The notes beneath the pieces are model-generated. The model did no database searches. It worked only from the letters and a program-made list of their open reading frames with translations, and was not told the origin of the DNA. A stretch of DNA of 7,752 nucleotides from UBA1206 sp045643125. Lineage in GTDB: Bacteria; Bacillota; Clostridia; Oscillospirales; CAG-382. The stretch covers positions 1 to 7,752 of the forward strand of contig JAZUKE010000131.1 of assembly GCA_045643125.1 (NCBI GenBank), in the 5' to 3' direction. The first letter of the stretch is position 1. Each line of letters opens with the position of its first letter. This document shows, piece by piece, positions 1 to 5,455 of the stretch. A program made the translations under genes and the position numbers.

Positions 1-1
1 C

Positions 2-127
2 GTTGAACCTTCTGAAGAACCTTCCGTTCCTCCTACGCCTCCTCAGGGCGATGCCGGAATGATCGCACTCGCAATCGTTTCCGTTGTTACTCTTGCAGGG
101 GTTGTGGTTGTTAAAAACCGCAAATAA
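2..127 (+). CDS. C-terminus of a surface-anchored protein (5' partial)
   Basis: Only the last 41 codons are inside the window, so the function of the main body cannot be read. In the frame starting at base 2 the tail has an acidic, Pro-rich spacer (residues EPSEEPSVPPTPP), then QGDAG, then about 19 hydrophobic residues (MIALAIVSVVTLAGVVVV) and a basic end KNRK before TAA. That order (linker, short motif, membrane helix, positive tail) is the layout of a Gram-positive cell-wall sorting or C-terminal membrane anchor. The sorting motif is degenerate: where clostridial anchors usually read like NPxTGD, this one reads TPPQGD, so the Thr that sortase attacks is replaced by Gln. It may therefore be a plain membrane anchor. 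The body is probably extracellular. Transcription probably stops at the hairpin at 189-219. Confidence 0.75.
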   Translation, partial: VEPSEEPSVPPTPPQGDAGMIALAIVSVVTLAGVVVVKNRK

Positions 128-133
128 TTTCTG

Positions 134-195
134 ACTTGTTCATTTGACGCAGACCGCGTGAAAAAACATATTAGATAATATTTTCGTAGAAACCG
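134..195 (+). repeat. 3' fragment of the repeat element plus linker, fused to the end of the first gene
   Basis: Bases 134-195 are identical, by eye over 62 positions, to 342-403, which is the last 27 bases of the 128-bp core of the complete copy plus its AT-rich linker and the start of the following hairpin. Similarity begins abruptly six bases after the stop codon of the first gene, so the left 100 bases of the element are missing here. Either an element was truncated next to the gene, or the gene's 3' end was built on an existing repeat by recombination. Confidence 0.85.
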
Positions 196-225
196 TGAGC
201 GAAAGCCCACGGTTTCTTTCATTTT
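189..225 (+). terminator. Terminator-like hairpin T1 (GAAA tetraloop)
   Basis: GAAACCGTG at 189-197 pairs with CACGGTTTC at 208-216. After one A-C mismatch, GC pairs with GC around a GAAA tetraloop at 201-204. The stem is followed by TTTCATTTT. It is well placed to terminate the partial gene that ends at 127. The T tract is interrupted, so efficiency is uncertain. Confidence 0.7.
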
Positions 226-235
226 ATGATTTGTA

Positions 236-373
236 TTTTTCACGCTATGAACGAACGCTCACCGCTCGCAGTACAATTGTACAGCTTCGGGTTCGGTTCG
301 TCCATTCTGTGCCAAATGCCCGTCGTCAGAAGTTCGTGTATACTTGTTCATTTGACGCAGACCGCGTGAAAAA
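236..373. repeat. Repeat element, complete copy A, with 10-bp inverted ends
   Basis: The element is bounded by TTTTTCACGC (236-245) and its exact reverse complement GCGTGAAAAA (364-373). Inside, ATGAAC at 247-252 can pair with GTTCAT at 346-351, TTCTG at 305-309 with CAGAA at 327-331, and GTACAATTGTAC at 271-282 is a perfect 12-bp palindrome. The core 241-368 recurs at 602-729 with four substitutions and no gaps. Inverted ends, internal folding, short length and lack of a convincing gene fit a MITE-like or structured intergenic repeat. A transcribed structured RNA is the alternative. No convincing target-site duplication is seen. Confidence 0.75.
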
Positions 374-396
374 ACATATTAGATAATATTTTCGTA

Positions 397-433
397 GAAA
401 CCGCAGGCAAAAACCTGCGGTTTCTTTCATTTT
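397..433 (+). terminator. Terminator-like hairpin T2 (perfect 11-bp stem)
   Basis: GAAACCGCAGG at 397-407 pairs perfectly with CCTGCGGTTTC at 414-424 around a CAAAAA loop, followed by TTTCATTTTT. It occupies the same place relative to repeat copy A as T1 does to the partial copy. The upper stem differs from T1 but stays paired on both sides, which suggests the hairpin fold is maintained. Confidence 0.75.
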
Positions 434-437
434 TAAT

Positions 438-480
438 ACAAAATATTTTGTTTTTGAGGCAGCTTTGCCGCCTCAAAAAC
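438..480. terminator. Palindrome followed by a strong bidirectional hairpin
   Basis: ACAAAATATTTTGT at 438-451 is a perfect 14-bp palindrome. It abuts an 11-bp hairpin in which GTTTTTGAGGC (450-460) pairs with GCCTCAAAAAC (470-480) around AGCTTTGCC. The A/T-rich outer stem puts a T tract at the 3' side on the minus strand and, less well, on the plus strand. No gene on either side obviously uses it, so the terminator role is tentative. Confidence 0.45.
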
Positions 481-490
481 TCCTTCAAAA

Positions 491-592
491 CGAGCGTAAG
501 CGAGTTCTCGCACCGACCAAACGAGTGAAATGAAATGTAACGAGTGCGATAAGTGCGAGTAACTCACTTGCAAAACCGCGTTTTGCAAGTGC
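491..592. repeat. Degenerate 'cgag(t/c)g' repeats and an 11-bp hairpin
   Basis: Short variants of CGAGTG/CGAGCG recur across 491-560 (cgagcg, cgag, cgagtg, cgagtg, tgcgag). CTCGCAC at 507-513 can pair with GTGCGAG at 553-559. CACTTGCAAAA at 565-575 pairs perfectly with TTTTGCAAGTG at 581-591 around CCGCG. No credible coding frame, RNA gene or phage-type attachment site was recognised. It separates the two complete copies of the repeat element. Confidence 0.5.
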
Positions 593-598
593 ATAAAA

Positions 599-732
599 TT
601 TCACGCTATGAACGAACGCTCACCTCTCGCAGTACATTCGTACAGCTTCGGGTTCGGTTCGTCCATTCTGCGCCAAATGCCCGTCGTCAGAAGTTCGTGT
701 ATACTTGTTCATTTGACGCAGACCGCGTGAAA
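599..732. repeat. Repeat element, complete copy B
   Basis: The core 602-729 matches copy A (241-368) over 128 bp with four substitutions: G to T at 625, two inside the palindrome at 632-643 (GTACATTCGTAC instead of GTACAATTGTAC), and T to C at 671. Its inverted ends are TTTCACGC (599-606) and GCGTGAAA (725-732), 8 bp instead of 10. The palindrome changes keep the outer GTAC/GTAC arms. The AT-rich linker behind it (733-756) is diverged from copy A, but a T1-type hairpin again follows. Confidence 0.75.
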
Positions 733-758
733 AAGAATAAAAGTTAAATGTTTTGGTA

Positions 759-795
759 GAAACCGTGAGCGAAAGCCCACGGTTTCTTTTTTTCA
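759..795 (+). terminator. Terminator-like hairpin T3 (same arms as T1)
   Basis: GAAACCGTG at 759-767 pairs with CACGGTTTC at 778-786 around the same GAAA-capped top as T1, and is followed by TTTCTTTTTTTC, a better T tract than in T1 or T2. It lies 27 bp before the -35 box of the hexosaminidase operon and would insulate that operon from upstream transcription. Confidence 0.7.
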
Positions 796-812
796 ATTTT
801 TGCAAAAAGCTA

Positions 813-841
813 TTGACAATCACACGATTATAAGATACAAT
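813..841 (+). promoter_or_regulatory. SigA-type promoter of the GH20 operon
   Basis: TTGACA at 813-818 (6/6 consensus) and TACAAT at 836-841 (5/6) are separated by exactly 17 bp. Transcription would start near 848, giving a leader of about 58 nt. At the start of that leader TGTAC (848-852) and GTACA (873-877) form an interrupted inverted repeat that could be an operator. No known regulator site was recognised there. Confidence 0.85.
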
Positions 842-906
842 CGCAAATGTACTGATGGTAAGGCGTTACGCTGTACAAAATTTACAAAACGGAGAGGTAT
901 TAAATT

Positions 907-2730
907 ATGAAAAAAACATTTTTTGATTATGAATTGATAGAATGCGGCGAAAACGAATATGAAATATCGCGTTTTTCATCCATTGATGGATGCAAAGAAC
1001 TTTTTGCAAACGAATATCTCCACGATGTTGTAAATACTTTTGCCGAAAACGGCAGAAAAGTAAAATTCACGCTGAATCTCGGTTATACCGAAGAGATTAT
1101 AAAAAAGGCGGGAAGCGCTTTCAAAAACGTTCCCGAATCCTACGCAGTCCTTTGCGGCGACGGCAAAGTCGATATTTACGCAAACGACGAAAGGGGACTT
1201 ATATACGGAGTGTCTACCGTAAGGATGCTGTTCGCGTCGGGCAAGGCGTACGATCTTTTCGTTTTCGATTATCCCGATAAAAGCATACGCGGCTACCGCG
1301 TTTTCATACCCGGTGAGAAAAATATTGACGATTTCAAAAACGCTGTCGATAAGCTCCTGCTTTACAAATTCAATTCGCTCATCATCGAATGCGGCGGCGC
1401 TATGGAATACGAACGGCATCCGGAAATAAACGAAAAATGGATCGAATTCTGCAAAGAAATGCACAAAAGCCCTTATGAAACCGACCGCATAGAGCATCAT
1501 ACCTACCCGTGGACGAAAAACTCCATCCACGCCGACAACGGCGGCGGATCATTCATCAGCAAGAAACTGCTCAAAGAACTTGTTGACTACTGCAAACGCC
1601 GCGGATTTGAAGTCATACCGGAAGTGCCGAGCCTTTCGCACTGTGATTATCTCGTTATGGCGCACCCCGAGATCAACGAGAGAAAAGAGGACGCATATCC
1701 CGACACATACTGCCCGTCGAACCCCGCTTCTTATGAGCTTCTTTACGACGTTCTTGACGAGGTCATCGAAGTGTTTGAGCCGAAATATATCAATATCGGT
1801 CACGATGAATGTTATACGCTCGGCAAATGCGATCTCTGCAAGGGGAAAGATCCCGTTGAACTTTATGTGAACGATATCAAAAAGATAAACGACCACCTCA
1901 ACGAACGCGGCATACTCGCGCTTATGTGGTGCGAAAAAACGTACGAGGTGCGCCTTGAAAACGGCTGGCCGATAGGCGGAACGGGCAATCCGCCGATAGA
2001 CGTGCCGCGCCTTTGCGAATGTGCCGACAAGCTTCCCAAGAGCGTCATACTGCTCGATTGGTATTGGAGCCTCGTCGGTCCGGAGGACGAACAAAGAAAC
2101 ATTGACTACGGTCACAGAATGTTCTACGGCAACGTGAACGCCGGAAGCATCAAACAATACAGAAAACGCCCGAAGGAGATCGAAGGCGGATTCACTTCAA
2201 ACTGGGGATCGTTTGAGCCGGAGTATATGCAGAGGAACAAGCAGAACTATATGCTCGCTTCCACGGCGTACGTTTTCTGGAGCAGCACCTTTGACAGCGA
2301 CGACAAGCCGATGCTCATTGACAAAATAGTTGACGTTCTTCACGAAGACTACCGCAATTCGCTCGGCAGCGGACTTATCACGGTGCGCCACACGTCGGAT
2401 AAGGAGACCGCAACAAGAACATTCTGCGACGGCTATTATATCGACGACGCGGAATGGCTGCTCGGCAATTACGAGGTAACGTACTCTGACGGTGCAAAAG
2501 CGTATCTGCCCGTCAAGTACGGTTACAACATAAAGGGAAGCGGACTTACAAAGCAGAACGAAGATCAGTATATGAGCGTCGTCGGCGCGGCAAAGCCTTA
2601 TGAGACACCCGACGGAATGGCATACATTACGTTATACAAGAACCCTTATCCTTCAAAAAACATCGTTTCGATCGAGTATAAGCCGATCACAGCCGACAAA
2701 GTAACGCTTATCGACTGTATAACTGAGTGA
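907..2730 (+). CDS. GH20-family beta-N-acetylhexosaminidase-like glycosidase
   Basis: This 607-residue protein has no signal peptide or membrane helix, so it should act in the cytoplasm, probably removing terminal N-acetylhexosamine from short sugars. The N-terminal region to about residue 122 resembles the GH20b accessory fold. The catalytic barrel starts near SIRGYRVFIPGEKN (126-139). It contains GFEVIPEVPSLSH (233-245), the strand carrying acidic and His residues in GH20, and YINIGHDE (294-301), whose D300-E301 match the GH20 Asp-Glu catalytic pair (general acid is the Glu). A CxxC (308-311) follows, as in GH20-like proteins reading CPRC at this point. DWYW (384-387) fits the aromatic substrate pocket. 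About 120 C-terminal residues are of unknown role. GGAGAGG at 891-897 supports the ATG. Family membership is fairly firm; exact substrate is not, and the motif reads GHDE rather than the classic GGDE. Confidence 0.85.
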   Translation: MKKTFFDYELIECGENEYEISRFSSIDGCKELFANEYLHDVVNTFAENGRKVKFTLNLGYTEEIIKKAGSAFKNVPESYAVLCGDGKVDIYANDERGLIYGVSTVRMLFASGKAYDLFVFDYPDKSIRGYRVFIPGEKNIDDFKNAVDKLLLYKFNSLIIECGGAMEYERHPEINEKWIEFCKEMHKSPYETDRIEHHTYPWTKNSIHADNGGGSFISKKLLKELVDYCKRRGFEVIPEVPSLSHCDYLVMAHPEINERKEDAYPDTYCPSNPASYELLYDVLDEVIEVFEPKYINIGHDECYTLGKCDLCKGKDPVELYVNDIKKINDHLNERGILALMWCEKTYEVRLENGWPIGGTGNPPIDVPRLCECADKLPKSVILLDWYWSLVGPEDEQRNIDYGHRMFYGNVNAGSIKQYRKRPKEIEGGFTSNWGSFEPEYMQRNKQNYMLASTAYVFWSSTFDSDDKPMLIDKIVDVLHEDYRNSLGSGLITVRHTSDKETATRTFCDGYYIDDAEWLLGNYEVTYSDGAKAYLPVKYGYNIKGSGLTKQNEDQYMSVVGAAKPYETPDGMAYITLYKNPYPSKNIVSIEYKPITADKVTLIDCITE

Positions 2731-2744
2731 AAGGAGATAATAAT

Positions 2745-3353
2745 TTGAGAAAAGAAGACATACAGCACCTTACTTATTCCGGCATAAAAAAAGAACTCGC
2801 GAAAGAAAACCGCGCGGCAACTATAATGAGCATTTTGCCCGTAGGCAGTATATTTTTACTCTTTATGCCTATATTGATCGCCGCACTGCTGTCAGCCGTT
2901 TCAACGGCAGGCAGAATATTCATATCGGCGTTTATCGTTCTTGTCGGCGGGATTTTCGGGATACTGGTGCTCGGCATAATACGCACCACACGGTGTATAA
3001 ACAAAAACAAGTTCACGGTAGTTGAAGACACCGTGACCTCCGTCCGGGCTGAATATGTGCCTTATTCGTATAACAGTAAAGCGATTCTTTTTCCCAAAAA
3101 GCGCAAAGCACTCGAAGACAAAATTTCCGGCAAACTCTCTGATAAATTTGCGACAAAGAAATACAAGCCGCGGATGACGCTTTCGCACACGGACAACTGT
3201 ACCGTCTTTCTTGAAAAGAACGGTTATTTCGTCGGCGGCAAAGGCACCGACAACTATTACGAAGCCGGCGACACTGTCTATGCGGTGTGTTTTGACTTCA
3301 AAGACACGCCCGTAAAGCTCTATAACACCAAAATGTACCTATACAAAGAATAA
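2745..3353 (+). CDS. Unassigned two-helix membrane protein
   Basis: I do not recognise a family. From the TTG at 2745 the product has 202 residues. A Lys/Glu-rich N-terminus of about 24 residues precedes two hydrophobic segments (about 25-50 and 57-80) joined by a very short loop, then a soluble C-terminal domain of about 120 residues rich in Lys, Tyr and beta-type stretches (for example TVFLEKNGYFVGGKG and DTVYAVCFDFKD). Hydropathy suggests a helical hairpin with both ends in the cytoplasm. The TTG is preferred because AAGGAG at 2731-2736 lies 8 nt upstream. The in-frame GTG at 2727 overlaps the stop of the GH20 gene and has no ribosome site. The 14-nt gap to that gene and the shared terminator indicate one operon, but nothing in the sequence says the two work together. 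Confidence 0.75.
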   Translation: MRKEDIQHLTYSGIKKELAKENRAATIMSILPVGSIFLLFMPILIAALLSAVSTAGRIFISAFIVLVGGIFGILVLGIIRTTRCINKNKFTVVEDTVTSVRAEYVPYSYNSKAILFPKKRKALEDKISGKLSDKFATKKYKPRMTLSHTDNCTVFLEKNGYFVGGKGTDNYYEAGDTVYAVCFDFKDTPVKLYNTKMYLYKE

Positions 3354-3359
3354 AAAAAT

Positions 3360-3394
3360 CGCCTCAAAGAATCAACTTCTTTGAGGCGGTTTTG
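3360..3394. terminator. Bidirectional intrinsic terminator between convergent genes
   Basis: CGCCTCAAAGAA (3360-3371) pairs perfectly with TTCTTTGAGGCG (3377-3388) around TCAAC. Seven A residues precede the stem (3352-3358) and GTTTTGT follows it, giving a T tract in both directions. It ends 14 bp before the minus-strand lipoprotein stop and begins just after the plus-strand operon stop, so one hairpin serves both. Confidence 0.9.
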
Positions 3395-3402
3395 TATTGA
3401 TG

Positions 3403-4833
3403 TCAGAAATCGGATTCGCTTCCGCGGGGCGATGCGCCGGGAAGATCCTTGAAGGAATTTATCCTTTTGGATTCGGGGATCTCGGGGAAATCACAGCCCT
3501 TTTCAAACGTGAACGTGATGCCGAAATCCTTTTTTTCTTCATCGAATTCAACGGAATCGATCTTTATCGAAGTCTTTTTGAATTCGCTCTTTATGCTGCC
3601 GTTTGCGGATATCTCGTGCATTTTTCCGGGAAGACCGGCTTTTGCGCTGACGGTGAAATCACCGCTCTTTTTGCTGCGCTTTATCTTTAGCGAGAACGGA
3701 GTGAGCGTCATTTCCAAGGCTTTGATCTGGAGCTTGAGGGTGGAAGAAAACTCTTCTTTGGAGGAGTTATCGGGATCCCAGATGAGCGAAACGGTTATTT
3801 CGTCGTCTTCTTCAAGAGATTTAAGCACGGTAGAGCCGAGGACGTATTTCAAAAGACTGCCGCTTGCCGTGAGCGACGCATTGAAAGGCTTGTAAACGGA
3901 CATATCGGCAGGGAATTCAACGTTGGCTTTCAGGTCAAGACCGATCTTTTCGGTACCCTTGACGAAAACGGAGGGGTCAACGGTGAACGAAGCGTCGAGC
4001 GTATAGAGTACGGGAAGTCCATTGTCGGCGGAAACGGCGTAAACTGCGGTCGCGCTGAAATCAAAGGCAGAGCAAATCTTTTCCTCGATCTCGCTGAGAT
4101 CAGGGAGCTTTGCGGTCTTGATGCCGATCATATCAATAATGGCGTCTAAATCCACTGCGCTGAGTATTACTTTTGCAACGTCAATAAGGGAATCCTTGTC
4201 GAAGCTGACGGTGGCAACGATGCTCTTTATCTCGTCGTTTCCGATCGTAACGGGCTTTTCTTCAATGGTTCTGTCGATGCAGTCGCCTAATTTTCCGATA
4301 AATTCTTTCAGTTCGTTTTCATCGGTAATGTCGATGATCAGCACTTTGTTCAGGATATCGGCTATTTTCCGGATCGTTTCGTCGTCGATCTCCGGCTGTT
4401 TAATCGCATCGGCAAGCCAATCGAAAGCAAACGAAATTGGAGTATCGAGTTTTTTGGCTCCGATATCGGTCAGATCGAGGGTAAGTACCTTGTTTGCACA
4501 GTAAATACCGATTTCTTTATTCTGTGTCTTGTCCTTGACGATCGACGCAAATTTGCCGTCTTTGAGGAAAAGCTCAACTGCGCCTTTTGCTTTGTCTGCG
4601 TCAAATTCAACGCTTATCTTGCCGTCTTTCAGCGAGTCTTCGATTATCGAAAGCGGCACGTAGCTGTCGGCGATGGCGTCAAATACGTTGGAAGTGACTT
4701 TTTTGCTGTATTCGCCGTAGTCGGATCTTGCGGTCTCTGCAAGTATCTTGCCCGTGTCTTCGCTGCAGGAAGTGAGGCAAAGGGACACAACGAGAACGAT
4801 GACGAGCAGCAGAGAAACCAATGTTTTTTTCAT
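3403..4833 (-). CDS. Large unassigned lipoprotein
   Basis: The 476-residue product begins MKKT, has a hydrophobic core (residues 5-20) and a lipobox LTSC with the lipidated Cys at 23, so it should be exported by Sec, cut by signal peptidase II and held on the outer face of the membrane. The mature part is acidic and Lys-rich. Residues 24-260 look mixed helical, with several D/E-rich amphipathic stretches. Residues 260-445 look beta-rich, with repeated alternating strands (TAVYAVSADNGLPVLYTLDASF, cited in part; EITVSLIWD; KIDSVEFDEEKKDFGITFTF, cited in part). No catalytic motif or known domain was recognised. Binding or envelope-maintenance roles are possible but not shown. AAGGAG lies 10 nt before the ATG on the minus strand. 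The gene is transcribed alone from its own promoter. Confidence 0.85.
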   Translation of the reverse strand: MKKTLVSLLLVIVLVVSLCLTSCSEDTGKILAETARSDYGEYSKKVTSNVFDAIADSYVPLSIIEDSLKDGKISVEFDADKAKGAVELFLKDGKFASIVKDKTQNKEIGIYCANKVLTLDLTDIGAKKLDTPISFAFDWLADAIKQPEIDDETIRKIADILNKVLIIDITDENELKEFIGKLGDCIDRTIEEKPVTIGNDEIKSIVATVSFDKDSLIDVAKVILSAVDLDAIIDMIGIKTAKLPDLSEIEEKICSAFDFSATAVYAVSADNGLPVLYTLDASFTVDPSVFVKGTEKIGLDLKANVEFPADMSVYKPFNASLTASGSLLKYVLGSTVLKSLEEDDEITVSLIWDPDNSSKEEFSSTLKLQIKALEMTLTPFSLKIKRSKKSGDFTVSAKAGLPGKMHEISANGSIKSEFKKTSIKIDSVEFDEEKKDFGITFTFEKGCDFPEIPESKRINSFKDLPGASPRGSESDF

Positions 4834-4877
4834 TGCTGAATCACTCCTTGAATTGTATATGCAAACTAATTTATTTT

Positions 4878-4906
4878 ATATTATCACAAATTAAGTATAA
4901 AGTCAA
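4878..4906 (-). promoter_or_regulatory. Extended -10 SigA-type promoter of the lipoprotein gene
   Basis: On the minus strand, TTGACT (plus coordinates 4906-4901, 5/6 match) is followed after 17 bp by TAATAT (4883-4878, 4/6) with a TG one base upstream (TGATAATAT), an extended -10 element. Transcription would start near 4871, leaving a leader of about 38 nt before the ATG. Confidence 0.75.
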
Positions 4907-4918
4907 TACATTTTCACA

Positions 4919-4930
4919 ATAATATATTAT
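4919..4930. promoter_or_regulatory. AT-rich palindrome before the DUF2383-like gene
   Basis: ATAATATATTAT is a perfect 12-bp palindrome immediately 5' of the ribosome site (GGAGG at 4932-4936) of the gene at 4947. It may contribute a -10 box or a regulator site. No good -35 sequence was found at the right distance, so the promoter of this gene remains undefined. Confidence 0.3.
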
Positions 4931-4946
4931 CGGAGGTAAAACGATT

Positions 4947-5378
4947 ATGAATGACGATACAAGAGAACTGCTCCGCGAATGCAGTGCCGGCTGCAAGATG
5001 GCTGCCGACAGTATAAGTCAGACCATTTCAAAGGTCGGCGACGAAAAATTCAAAAAGATGCTTCGTAATTATTACGGAAAGCACGTCAGTATCGGGCAAA
5101 GCTGCTCGGATCTGTTGATAGCGTCCGGCGAAGCCGACAAGGATGCGCCTGTTATGGCAAAAACGATGAGCAGCGTGAAAACCGAAGTCAGGTTCGCCTT
5201 TTCCGGCAAATCGTCCACGGCGGCAAAGCTGATGATGGACGGCTGCACGATGGGAATGAAATCCGTCGGCGAATATCTCAACCGATACACCGACGCGGAC
5301 GAAACGAGCAAAGGACTTGCGAACGATATCATAGGCGTGGAAAAGGATTTTACCGAAAGTCTTATGAAATGGCTCTGA
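4947..5378 (+). CDS. Small helical protein, ferritin-like/DUF2383-type bundle
   Basis: The 143-residue product has no signal peptide and reads as four amphipathic helices: about 3-28, 32-61, 68-86 with 91-113, and 117-142. Helix lengths and the turn pattern resemble the DUF2383/PA2169-type four-helix proteins of the ferritin-like superfamily. That match is from memory of the family, not a search. The ExxH iron-ligand pairs expected of a real ferritin are not evident: only one His (45) is present, with Glu at 80, 109 and 132. Iron storage should therefore not be assumed. Cys residues at 12, 16, 53 and 100 are more than usual for such a small protein. GGAGG lies 10 nt before the ATG. It is divergent from the lipoprotein gene and precedes the redox gene without an intervening terminator. 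Confidence 0.6.
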   Translation: MNDDTRELLRECSAGCKMAADSISQTISKVGDEKFKKMLRNYYGKHVSIGQSCSDLLIASGEADKDAPVMAKTMSSVKTEVRFAFSGKSSTAAKLMMDGCTMGMKSVGEYLNRYTDADETSKGLANDIIGVEKDFTESLMKWL

Positions 5379-5392
5379 TTTTCGTCCGGCAC

Positions 5393-5421
5393 TTGAAAAA
5401 GCGTTTTCTGTGTGCTATAAT
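5393..5421 (+). promoter_or_regulatory. Strong extended -10 promoter for the redox gene and nrdG
   Basis: TTGAAA at 5393-5398 (5/6) and TATAAT at 5416-5421 (6/6) are separated by 17 bp. TGC before the -10 box supplies an extended -10. The predicted start near 5428 gives a very short leader of about 28 nt before the ATG at 5456. Confidence 0.9.
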
Positions 5422-5448
5422 ACCTCTGTACGCAAATTACGGAGGTAT
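5420..5448 (+). promoter_or_regulatory. Inverted repeat covering the ribosome site and overlapping the -10 box
   Basis: ATACCTCTGTA (5420-5430) can pair with TACGGAGGTAT (5438-5448), 11 bp with one T-G wobble, around a CGCAAAT loop. The right arm contains the GGAGG of the redox gene. The left arm begins inside the -10 box, so a transcript started near 5428 would lack most of it and keep GGAGG free, whereas a transcript reading in from the upstream gene would carry both arms and could mask GGAGG. A protein-binding operator is the alternative reading. Confidence 0.6.
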
Positions 5449-5455
5449 TTTTCTT

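Noticed and set aside
236..373. Insertion sequence with transposase
   Set aside because: The ends are inverted but the interior has no transposase-sized frame and no clear target duplication. At most a non-autonomous element.
195..747. Small plus-strand open frames (195-386 and 553-747) sharing the protein tail beginning SRYERTLT
   Set aside because: They simply follow the two copies of the DNA repeat. Three amino-acid replacements arise from four base changes with no silent ones in the shared core, there is no ribosome site, and the minus strand is open as well. This is not the pattern of a selected protein.
134..793. CRISPR array
   Set aside because: Repeats are far too long (128 bp), only two complete copies exist, spacings are irregular and there is no cas gene.
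976..2391. Open frames of 64-202 codons on the minus strand and in other plus frames inside the GH20 gene
   Set aside because: They are shadows of a well-supported gene and show low-complexity composition without ribosome sites.
2727..2744. GTG at 2727 as start of the two-helix membrane protein
   Set aside because: It overlaps the stop of the GH20 gene and the following AAGGAG serves the TTG at 2745.
5395..5408. GAAAA...TTTTC hairpin after the DUF2383-like gene as a terminator
   Set aside because: Only five A-T rich pairs, no following T tract, and it lies within the promoter of the next gene.
5369..5455. Upstream ATG at 5369 as start of the redox protein
   Set aside because: It overlaps the preceding gene, lies upstream of a consensus promoter, has no ribosome site and would add 29 residues not expected for the family. 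ATG 5456 has GGAGG at the right distance.
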